From Tillus elongatus (Eukaryota; Arthropoda; Insecta; Coleoptera; Cleridae), in contig OZ023266.1 of NCBI GenBank assembly GCA_964006375.1, positions 18,818,090 to 18,882,089 of the forward strand: a stretch of 64,000 nt of DNA, given 5' to 3'. The notes under the pieces were generated by a model. It was not told the DNA's origin, ran no database searches, and saw only the letters and a list, made by a program, of their open reading frames with translations. Below, piece by piece: positions 53,424-64,000 of the stretch. The position numbers were made by a program, and so were the translations under genes. Every line of letters starts with the position of its first letter. Within the stretch, counting starts at the first letter, position 1.

Positions 53424-54379
53424 TAAACTAGAACTTTACAAGCACCTATATATCGTATCAGTGGTCCTACCTACAATTCCAACTCAATTAGTTCTGTAAA
53501 TCTTGTGTTATAACTATATAAAAAATAAATAATCTACGATATGACCAGAAATTACCTATAAATGGATGCCTATAATGTTAGGGCAAGGTCAGACAGATAA
53601 ATCAGGCTTCCGCTGCCATTGCAAACAAGATCTGCACATTAAGTTTTAAACGGAAAGGCTACAAAAATATGTCACAATGAAGAATCGGCGGGGATGCTAT
53701 TTGCGACAACTCTCCTCTGAATCTGTAGATATCATAAAAATGTAAATAAATAAAAAATGTAATGAAAGCAATTTATTTAAAAGCAATCCGAACTACGTTT
53801 TATTATGTATAAATATTAATATTTCCATTTTCACGGTATATAAAAGCCATCTCTCGTAGTTTAATCTGACAACAACTATTGTCATTTGTTAACTGACAGG
53901 AATCATGAGAAAAACGTTTACGTTCTGCGCATAACCTCGAAATCGACTCCACTAATACCTTAGAATCCTAGAATATAAAAGAACTACCTATATTCTAAGG
54001 TTAATACAAATAATAGGTAACTAATAACCCAACTTTTCATTTTAAACTAAATTTAACAAATGCCTTCGGCTGTCAACTGTAGTATATTATGATTCTTACA
54101 TCCAATCAAACAAATAAGAAATTGGTTGTATACATCAGATTCAGGTTCTTAATCAATGCATGTAGGTACTGTATTACCAAAGTGAAACAAAATTATTTCA
54201 AGAACAAATATACCTTATTTCTTCAAACTAATACCTAGGTACTTATGGTTTTCTTTATTCTTAGTTTTACTCTTTATGTAATGTATGGAAAGTTTGAAGT
54301 AAATGAAACTACATAATATCATAAAGCAGTTTAAATTATATAAACAATTGTGTAAATTATTAAAATTTTTGTTTCAAAA
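53424..54379. other. Unassigned AT-rich sequence
   Basis: No gene recognised. Confidence 0.4.
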
Positions 54380-55500
54380 TTTTATGTTGTTTATATTTAT
54401 TTCATTTTCAGCAAATATGGATACAGTAATAGTAAATAAGTGTCGAAAAAATGTAGGTGCAGCAAATGAGTTATGGTAGCGAATTTTTGTAAAGATGGCG
54501 TTAACTTAATTTCCATTAAACTTGATTCTTCAGCTTTGATACATAGTGAAACGCATATAAAGGCAGCATGGGTACTAAATTTAAAAAATAAGACAATGAG
54601 CTTCACAGACAACTACAAATTTGTTTAAAAAAACTTTTTTTATTATTTCATTTGCAAAAACTGGTTCGATTGAGTTGACTAAAACGGATCATCCAAGCGA
54701 TTAATAAGGAAAAATACCTGCCACTTTTATAACTTGGCAGGTACATTCCTTTCGTGAATAAAAATTAAATGTTAGGTAAATTTGCAGATTAACTCAAGAA
54801 AGACTTAGAATTTTTTTCAGAAATATGCGCTTAGAACCCTTTCCGGATGCACATACCACAAGAAATGTTTCTTGGAAACAGTCCCCAAGAAAGTTACGGG
54901 ACCAGAAGTGAGTAGGGGTGCTGGGCGGGGAAGAACATAAAAATAAAAACGGAAAGTGCAAAAAAACAGCTTAGTTGGACGTCTATAAGGTGCCTTTATC
55001 CCATTTTGCACCTATACTTCCTTAAAATCCCGTTTACTCCGCTTAGAACCCCTATTCACCGCAGGCCTCGTAACTTTCTTGGGGGTTGTTCTCAAGAAAA
55101 TTTTCTTGTTTATGCATTGAGGGTGGTTGTAGGCATGTAGAAGGGGGGGGGGGGAAGAACCCCCGAGACGAAGCAGCGAACCAAGATTTTCAATTGATGT
55201 TTAAATTGTTACCTCATTTCATTTGTTTAAAATATTATTCCAAAAAAGAATTTGAGGTTGCCTTATTTGTCGGTTTTATATGGAGAGCTGCAATATTTTA
55301 TTATTTAAAAAAGTATGGATACAGCAAGAATAAATAAGCGTTGAAAAGGGTCTGGGTGCAGCAAGTACGTTCTGGTAGAGAACTTTCGTAAAAAATATTT
55401 CAAATCTGATAACTCAATTTGTTTGTAAAACTAGTTCCATTGAGTTGACTAAAACAAAACCACGCAAGCAATTAGTAAGGAAAAATACCTGTCATATTTA
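54380..55500. repeat. Diverged TA-core terminal motifs and C/G-run inverted module
   Basis: Degraded terminal motifs GTGCAGCAAATGAGTTATGG (about 54457) and GTGCAGCAAGTACGTTCTGG (about 55355) bracket an imperfect palindrome (about 54785-55160). In that palindrome GAAAGTTACGGGACCAGAAG pairs with a reversed counterpart containing CCGCAGGCCTCGTAACTTTC. A run of 13 G lies at about 55144. It is the same module type as 3265-3640 and 5500-5895, and older judging by divergence. Confidence 0.65.
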
Positions 55501-55596
55501 TAATTTGGCAGGTACATTCCATTTGTAAATATTTTTTTCTGAAAAACTTTTGTAACTTTAATGAAATTTGTAACACAATTTTTTTAAAGATTTGCG

Positions 55597-56002
55597 AGAT
55601 AACAATAGCCAACTCATACAATGTATATAAGAAGTACAGATCCCGATTCAACACCCAAGGTCGCTGACGAATGGATTAATTAATAGCAGCACAATTAAAA
55701 GAATAGACTATTCATGGATGGGTAAACAACTAGACCTTCAAATCAGCAACCAGCCACCTGCCAGGATCAGCTTCAAGACTGCAACCTAGGTGGAAACCGC
55801 CTCTCGGTCCACGCCCCACCAGAGACTATATATGGAAGTTACCAGACCACAGACGGACATTCCTACATTGTTATTGCTTGAGTCTCTTTTAACTTGTCAT
55901 AATTTATATTTATCATTTTGTATTATTATTCATAAGTATTTTATGTAACTATAATCAATAAATTCTTTTAAAAATTCAAGTGTGTTAACAAGAAAGTTAA
56001 CT
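55597..56002 (+). repeat. 5' LTR
   Basis: Starts AGATAACAATAGCC and ends GAAAGTTAACT, so the ends are AG…CT as in 17.6/297-type insect elements. It contains a TATA-like ACTATATATGG (about 55825) and a polyadenylation-like AATCAATAAATTC (about 55953). Confidence 0.95.
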
Positions 56003-56012
56003 GGCGCAGTCG
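56002..56012 (+). promoter_or_regulatory. Primer binding site, tRNA-Ser type
   Basis: TGGCGCAGTCG directly at the 5' LTR edge is complementary to the 3' end expected for tRNA-Ser, the primer class used by 17.6/297-type insect elements. Confidence 0.8.
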
Positions 56013-56192
56013 CAACGGATAGTGCTGAAGAACCAAAAGTATATTGATTCTTTGCGTTTCAACGCTTAACAGCCAAAGAACTGATCAAGAGAGACGTCAT
56101 GAAGACAGCAGCAATAGCATCGATTCTGTAAGTTGTTTGCTTCCTTATTTCCTATATATAGACTGTATCTCCTCATATATTGATAATATTAT

Positions 56193-56993
56193 ATGTCTGA
56201 TAGCGATATTGATAATTTAGAACATCTGTAATATAGATTAAGGAATATTAGTATTGGCGAAATTGATATTGTAGAACAACCCGATATAAATAATTCTAGA
56301 AACAATTTAAATATGGCAAATCAATTCCAAAAGTTTTACCTTAAAGCAATTCCCGAATTTAACGGACAGCCTGAAAATGTAAGGAACTTTTTGAAAGCTT
56401 GTGATCTAGTAATGAATCAATTCTATGATGCAGATAATCCAAATTTATATCTTAACCATTTTCTATTAAATTACATGCAAACGAAACTAATTGCACAAGC
56501 CAGGTTAATTATTAACACTAAAATTATACATACATGGATACACTTAAGACGGGCAATTGTTGAGAACTTTACAGACCAACGTGATGAAATTAGCTTACTA
56601 GGCAAATTATTGACACTGAAACAGAAACATAACGAGAATGCCTTAGTGTTCAGTAATCGTTACAGACACATTGAACAATTACTCATCTCTAATTTAATAT
56701 CAAATGAACGTAACGAGGGAATTTTAGTATTAAAACAAAACATGTACAGACAACAGACACTCAAAGCATTTATTGGTGGCCTAAAAAACCCCCTTGGCAT
56801 GGTGGTTCGGTCGACCCGACCGGACAGCATAGAACAGGCGTTAAAATTTATATTCTCCGAGGAAAATTATGAATATAGGGACCGATTATTACAACGGTCA
56901 AATGTCAACAATAATAACAATAACAGGCACGACAAGCAACAAAAACCAGTTTTCCAAAGAAATACCCCAAATTTTAACAATATCCAATTTTAA
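56193..56993 (+). pseudogene. gag of the errantivirus-like element
   Basis: A capsid-type gag frame begins at the ATG at 56193, is broken by a TAA at 56229-56231 (codon 13), and is then open from the in-frame ATG at 56313 to a TAA at 56991-56993 (226 codons). The body is predicted helical with a conserved capsid-like core, and the C-terminal 35 residues are Asn/Gln/Arg-rich in place of a zinc knuckle, as in several errantiviruses. The stop at 56993 may itself be a mutation, since the frame continues with similar Asn/Gln-rich character to about 57067. The product packages element RNA in the cytoplasm in intact elements. A shortened protein could still be translated from 56313. Confidence 0.85.
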
Positions 56994-57061
56994 AAACCGT
57001 TCCAACAACAGAATTATCGTGCACCTTTTAACTATAATTCAAACAGACCCCAAACATCGAA

Positions 57062-57286
57062 TTGGTAACAAATAAAGCATCCATACTCCCAGACAAATTA
57101 CCAGAACTAAAATTAGAAAATGTCCAACTGCACGACTTGAACAATATCAAATCCCAGTTACAATCCATCAATGGCAGAATTCCAGAAACCATCTATTTGC
57201 CCATATATCACCCTAATGTATGGACAATTATATTATACATTGTGATAATAATAACAATAATCACAATAACTTCAAGATACATCTAG
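57062..57286 (+). pseudogene. env C-terminal remnant of the same element
   Basis: An open stretch of about 74 codons ends in a hydrophobic segment of about 20 residues followed by a very short tail and a stop, about 100 bp before the 3' LTR. Position and architecture fit the membrane anchor of an insect errantivirus envelope protein. It is joined almost directly to the end of gag by the deletion that removed pol. It cannot give a functional envelope. The assignment is by position and hydropathy only. Confidence 0.6.
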
Positions 57287-57373
57287 CAGAAATCAAAAAC
57301 GAAAACTTCTGACTCCAAACCAATTACTGGATTCCCGATGACTATTCGGAACGAACCATAGGCTTCGTTCTCT

Positions 57374-57385
57374 AAAGGATGGAGG
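57374..57385 (+). promoter_or_regulatory. Polypurine tract
   Basis: AAAGGATGGAGG directly before the 3' LTR, the expected plus-strand primer site. Confidence 0.75.
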
Positions 57386-57791
57386 AGATAACAATAGCCA
57401 ACTCATACAATGTATATAAGAAGTACAGATCCCGATTCAACACCCAAGGTCGCTGACGAATGGGTTAATTAATAGCAGCGCAATTAGAAGAAAATACTAT
57501 TCATAGATGGGTAAACAACTAGACCTTCAAATCAGCAACCAGCCACCTGCCAGGATCACCTTCAAGACTGCAACTTAGGTGGAAACCGCCTCTCGGTCCA
57601 CGCCCCACCAGAGACTATATATGGAAGTTACCAGACCACGGACGGACATTCCTACATTGTTATTGCTTGAGTCTCTTTTAACTTATCATAATTTATATTT
57701 ATCATTTTTTATTATTATTCATAAGAATTTTATGTAACTATAATCAATAAATTCTTTTAAAAATTCAAGTGTGTTAACAAGAAAGTTAACT
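57386..57791 (+). repeat. 3' LTR
   Basis: Same length and ends as the 5' LTR, with about 12 substitutions and no indel seen. Confidence 0.95.
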
Positions 57792-57795
57792 TGCG

Positions 57796-58288
57796 GTACT
57801 TACATATATCTACAAACTTTAATTTTCTAGCTCCATAGAAAATAGAAACTTTTTCAAATAATCGCTAACTGAGACCTCTAAAACCAATCCCCAAGGACCA
57901 TTTATATTTAAATAATCAGTTTTAATAATATACCTTACTAATAGTGTACAATTCTTATTAAAATTCACTACCATAATGCACTTGCTGCGTCCCAAACTTT
58001 TTTCATTGGGCTAATTTATTAAAGTGATGAAGTGGTCGTAGTACCATGTGTTTTGAGTTGCATCCTAATACAATGTCATGCATTTCTGTGTCGTAGTTTC
58101 AGTTTATAACACACTGTAAGCACAGCATAACTTATTAAGCTGTGCTGTAAGCTTACGTCCTACAATAAAGGAGGTGAAGAAAACAATACATTGTAGGAGT
58201 CTCGAATTATTTGTTGCTAACCAAAGATAAGGGCGTTTTATTAAATTTCCTCGATTAGAGATAATACATTTCAAATAATGTATTTTTA
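57796..58288. other. Unassigned, with an isolated TA-core terminal motif
   Basis: TGCACTTGCTGCGTCC at about 57976-57991 is an isolated plus-oriented TA-core end preceded by AAATTCACTACCATAA. The rest is unassigned, with no gene. Confidence 0.5.
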
Positions 58289-59640
<1,352 letters not shown>

Positions 59641-59836
59641 TAGATAACACCTTGTTCTGTGATTACTTTTTAGGAACGCGATATTTATTTTCAATTGATA
59701 TCTTTTTGCTAAAGCACCTACTAGATTAAACAGTAACAAGTGCTTCTTAAAGCTTGAACATGTCTTATTTTATTTATCAGTATGGAGTGTCCAGCTAACC
59801 TGTTTTATTCTTTTGTGTTTCTCCGTTTGTTTACAG
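59641..59836. other. Possible intron end
   Basis: No gene. It ends with a pyrimidine-rich stretch and TTTGTTTACAG at 59826-59836, a good splice acceptor. Confidence 0.35.
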
Positions 59837-59997
59837 CAAATCCTGACGACTGTGCCCGTTGCATCATCCCCCGGTCTCATGGCTCACTGGATCCGTATCA
59901 AATCGTTGCCCATCACGTTCCCAAGGGAGGCCGCCCCTCGATATACTTCAGAAACGTTCCAATAATTATTACACCACCACCCATCATTTTATTTTGA
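59837..59997 (+). CDS. Candidate terminal coding exon of an unidentified host gene
   Basis: Directly after the splice-acceptor-like TTTGTTTACAG, a frame (first two bases completing a codon) reads NPDDCARCIIPRSHGSLDPY, then QIVAHHVPKGGRPSIYFRNV, then a Pro/Ile-rich tail ending LF at TGA 59995-59997. It has normal amino-acid composition, balanced codon use and about 50% GC in an AT-rich setting, and no resemblance to the transposon proteins here. That combination suggests a real last exon, possibly extracellular or secreted given the two close cysteines. I do not recognise the family, and no other exon of it is evident in the window. The exon could also have a donor site before the stop. Confidence 0.4.
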
Positions 59998-60579
59998 TTA
60001 TAAATTACTTGTTAAATGGCCTCGAACTATATTTATTAGGGGGTATTGTTCTATCTGCCGCGAATTTAAATTAACTTATGAATATGTGATTCCTGCTGTG
60101 TGTCCCTGATGGTGTGGTTTTGTTAGTGTAATCTACAATATCTATTCGATGATTTCATCATTTTCAAATCAGATGGACTTATTTATTATTGAATATGAGT
60201 GAATTTGTTTTTGGTTGTATTTCTGAACTTAACGTTATACCAATGAAATGACATTTGAATGCTGTGGCTTCATATCTTTATAATTTAAAGTGAATAATAA
60301 CAGAAAAAAGTATTTTTAGTAATTGCCCCACGTGTACCGGGTGTTCTACTGGGTTTGGGAAAATGCAGTTTTAATTTTAATGTATATTTCCCACAAAAAT
60401 AGTATTTACATATTGAACATATCCGTTTTGAGATATACAGTGTCTAAAAACTATAGTTGCACAAAAACAAATTAGTCAAATGAATAACATTAGAAAAACA
60501 TTTTTGTTTTTTACCCTTGCTGCGTAAGTACACAGACTTTTTACCATATTCTTTTCACATAACGCGTATTCGTTTCAGA
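59998..60579. other. Unassigned AT-rich sequence
   Basis: Could include the 3' untranslated region of the candidate exon. No clear AATAAA close to the stop. Confidence 0.35.
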
Positions 60580-61037
60580 ATCTTTGTTTTAAATTGGCCC
60601 AATTTGACGTTTCATAGCGTGACTTTGACGTTCTAAGAAAAAACTAAAAAAATTTCAAAATAGTTTTTCTGGTTCTTTTATGCCTATTTGGGCAAACAAA
60701 ACATAACCTCTATTTGAAATATTTAATATATTTTGTTAATCACACAAAATATTTTGGCATTGTGCGTTTCTCTGATCACTAGTGACACCCAATTTTTTAT
60801 CTTGTGCGTTTCTCTGATCACCAGTGACACCCAATTTTTTATCTTCCAACTAAGAATCTACACTTTGGTACATATTTTCTATAGTGTAAACCTACTTACC
60901 AAATTTGGTGGCCATTTGTAATTTTTGGAGAAAATTTTCCGAACCAAAACCCAAAATTTTCCCGGAAATACTGATCAAATTATTCAGCTAACGAACTTAT
61001 TCAAGCCACTTAGAAAAAAAGGTATCTGCTATATTTT
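60580..61037 (-). repeat. TA-core right module, minus orientation, with a 42 bp tandem duplication
   Basis: Reversed right-module blocks (CAATTTGACGTTTCATAGCG, TGACTTTGACGTTCTAAG, CTAACGAACTTATTCAAGCC). TGTGCGTTTCTCTGATCAC starts at 60761 and repeats at 60803, a 2 x 42 bp duplication (60761-60844). CR1-like copy E cuts the module at about 61038. Confidence 0.78.
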
Positions 61038-61900
61038 TTATTTTTATTTCAACAACACACCACGAGGTCTCACAGCCTAAGTACTATCGTACTGTGGGTG
61101 TCGATAAGGAGGAAAGAGGCAACTTGTTAATTCTGAACTTAAAGGTTTGGAGGTTCGGAGGTGAAGGAAAAACATGTGCCGGCATGGAGTTCCACAACTT
61201 GGAAGTCCTCGGAACAAAAGAGCGGGCATAAGAAGATGTTCTATGTCTGGTGACCTGGACAGTAAAAGGGTGCATTCGGTCTGTTCCCCTGTTAGATCTG
61301 TTGTGGGCAGCAGGTGGAGAAACTATGGAAGAAAGCTCCTTTGAGCAGTGCCCGTGCAGATATCTATAAAAGAGAGAGAGAGAGGTCACCAACGGCACGT
61401 CGGTGGGCAAGGGATAGCAGCTTTTGGGCGAGGGTAGGGTCACCAATGAGACGTATAGCTCTCTTCTGAATGGAGTCCAGGATAGCGAGTGTAGAAGCGG
61501 CAATGACACCCCAGATGTGCAAGCAGTATTCGAGGTTTGGCATTATTTGTGAAGTATATAAGATATAGAGATTAGCTGGTGGGAAACCTAATTTCTTAGC
61601 AGCCGCTTCTGCAATTGATGTGACATGTTGTTGCCAATTGAGATTTCGATCCACAGAAATGCCAACAAGTGAAAAGGACTCATTACTTTAATTACTTGGT
61701 TGTTCATTGTGATGGGTCTACGGCTGGTGTATCTCTTATGAGATAGAAAACAAGACTGTGATTTGGTGGAGTTGAATTGTACAAGATTTCTACTTCCCCA
61801 GTCTAATATTTTTTGGAGATCCACAGAGACAGAACCCTCCATGAGTCTGCGATCGTCATCTAATTGTGTTAAAGAGACAGGCTTATAATATTGTATATTT
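61038..61900 (-). pseudogene. CR1/Jockey-group reverse transcriptase, copy E
   Basis: Minus-strand, the most 5'-truncated of the five copies. It begins just after the YADD block (IQYYKPVSLTQLDDDRRLME), then KILDWGSRNLVQFNSTKSQS, DRNLNWQQHVTSIAEAAAKK, PNLEYCLHIW, the thumb and the C-terminal SFVPRTSKLWNSMPAHVFPS and NLQTFKFRINKLPLS. Two or three frame changes. The shared 3' end (ATTTCAACAACACACCACGA in plus orientation) is at about 61048. It has inserted into a TA-core right module. Confidence 0.9.
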
Positions 61901-62544
61901 ATATAAACAAACCACATTTGTCTCACTATTCTGTCACATGTATGTAAATTAATAATTTCTTGTTATTGAAATTCTTGCTATTCATTTGCTTTCTACTTGT
62001 GTACAATTAATGTTCATTATGAGAGTTACCAACCATTTAATTTTATTTTGTCCACCATTTCAAATTCAATTCATGTGAATAAATTAATATTTTTTACATT
62101 AACATGTCTGTCTGAAAATTAATTCCTCTTTAAACCCTTTTGGCCTTCCGTGACGACGCTTATAAGAACTCTTGATCTCGATTTCCTAGATATCGAAAAT
62201 AAACTATTAGAAAAATCATCGTAACCAGGCACTAGTTTGGAGCGCTGATAAATATGAGACTTCAGGCAGTGCAACAACACAACAACAGCCTGAGTAGAAA
62301 ACAATAATAAGATCTTCAAACCTTATAAAGCATTTCTAATCCTACTAATTATAAATCTAATAGATAGAAACTTTTTAGGGTAGGACTTATAGGAAATAGT
62401 TATCTTACTACTGACCAGATTTGGGTTCACTTGAGGTCCCGCATATATTACTACTACTGTTTGACTTTTATCGAAATATCAAAGATAGAGAAGTTATATA
62501 GGGAGGTTACAGGCTTATAAATGACTGGTACCGGTGGTCAGATT
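61901..62544. other. Unassigned sequence
   Basis: No gene recognised. Confidence 0.4.
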
Positions 62545-62702
62545 CACCCTGTATGTAAACATATAAAAATTAAAACTCACCCCGAATATGGGCACTGGAG
62601 TTATTAGTTCGCGTTCAGTTAAAAAAAAAATTGTTTGAATGTAAACGTTGCGATCTCTTCATTGCTGAACTTTTTTTCTAGAGAGAGAGAGAGAGAGAGA
62701 GA
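62545..62702 (-). repeat. TA-core left module, minus orientation, with (GA)n 62681-62702
   Basis: CACCCTGTATGTAAACATAT, ACTCACCCCGAATATGGG and GTTCGCGTTCAGTT are diverged reversed left-module sequence. The palindrome position is taken by an 11-unit GA tract. Confidence 0.7.

Positions 62703-64000
<1,298 letters not shown>

Larger units (their letters stand above)
55593..57795 (+). mobile_element. LTR retrotransposon (errantivirus-like), internally deleted, with target duplication
   Basis: Two 406 bp LTRs (55597-56002 and 57386-57791) flank a 1.38 kb interior. TGCG directly before (55593-55596) and after (57792-57795) is a 4 bp target duplication, the size typical of Ty3/gypsy elements. The interior keeps gag and the end of env; protease, reverse transcriptase, RNase H and integrase are deleted. 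It is therefore non-autonomous. By eye I count about 12 differences between the LTRs (about 97% identity), so the insertion is moderately young. Confidence 0.93.

Overview
The window looks like repeat-dense, AT-rich intergenic or intronic DNA from an arthropod, most likely an insect. Almost everything recognisable is mobile-element debris: Tc1/mariner-superfamily transposases with a long D-to-D spacing, a hAT transposase, CR1/Jockey-group, I/R1-like and other non-LTR retrotransposons, Penelope-like elements (PLEs), and insect errantivirus-like LTR elements with gag and env remnants. No complete host gene is visible. A short interstitial block mixing TCAGG and TTAGG is compatible with a beetle, but it is far too small to decide the order.

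The dominant component is an interspersed repeat family that I cannot match to a named family. It appears as more than fifteen whole or partial copies. Its modules, in order, are: (1) a short palindrome (TAGTGAATTTTC and its near reverse complement); (2) about 110 bp of conserved left module; (3) a (TA)n core of roughly 60 to 210 bp; (4) 0.3 to 0.9 kb of conserved right module; (5) a roughly 300 bp terminal unit bounded by inverted GGACGCAGCAAGTGCG / CGCACTTGCTGCGTCC. I call it the TA-core element. It has no visible coding capacity. Copies lie in both orientations. One terminal unit has been amplified into a 275 bp tandem array (4380-5500), and two copies form a 6.8 kb inverted structure (30110-36915).

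Layout. 0-3 kb: a Tc1/mariner transposase tail and minus-strand TA-core copies. 3-6.3 kb: right module, tandem array and palindrome. 6.5-10.8 kb: non-LTR pieces abutting (TA)n tracts. 11.7-14.4 kb: a mariner-type tail and an env-like remnant. 15.4-17.2 kb: a TA-core copy with a telomere-like filler hairpin. 17.8-21.5 kb: transposase, CR1-like copy A, and a PLE with GIY-YIG domain. 21.6-24.8 kb: a DDxD transposon with long inverted repeats, carrying a TA-core insertion. 25.3-29.3 kb: PLE tail, non-LTR tail and TA-core copies. 30.1-36.9 kb: the inverted structure, containing a hammerhead ribozyme and CR1-like copy B. 39-41.8 kb: transposase interrupted by a TA-core element. 42.7-45.2 kb: hAT transposon split by CR1-like copy C. 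47-48.3 kb: PLE and CR1-like copy D. 52.2-53.4 kb: RNase H fragment and a 7 bp minisatellite. 55.6-57.8 kb: an internally deleted LTR retrotransposon with 406 bp LTRs. 58.3-59.6 kb: a TA-core copy. 59.84-60.0 kb: a possible host terminal exon. 61.0-61.9 kb: CR1-like copy E.

The genes do not form a pathway. The connecting theme is nesting. The (TA)n cores repeatedly coincide with the ends of unrelated elements, which suggests they act as landing pads or recombination points. The strongest single functional prediction is a complete type I hammerhead ribozyme at 30876-30936. Poorer hammerhead-like motifs lie at 17618-17668, 20337-20383 and 26535-26600, the last two next to PLE coding remnants.
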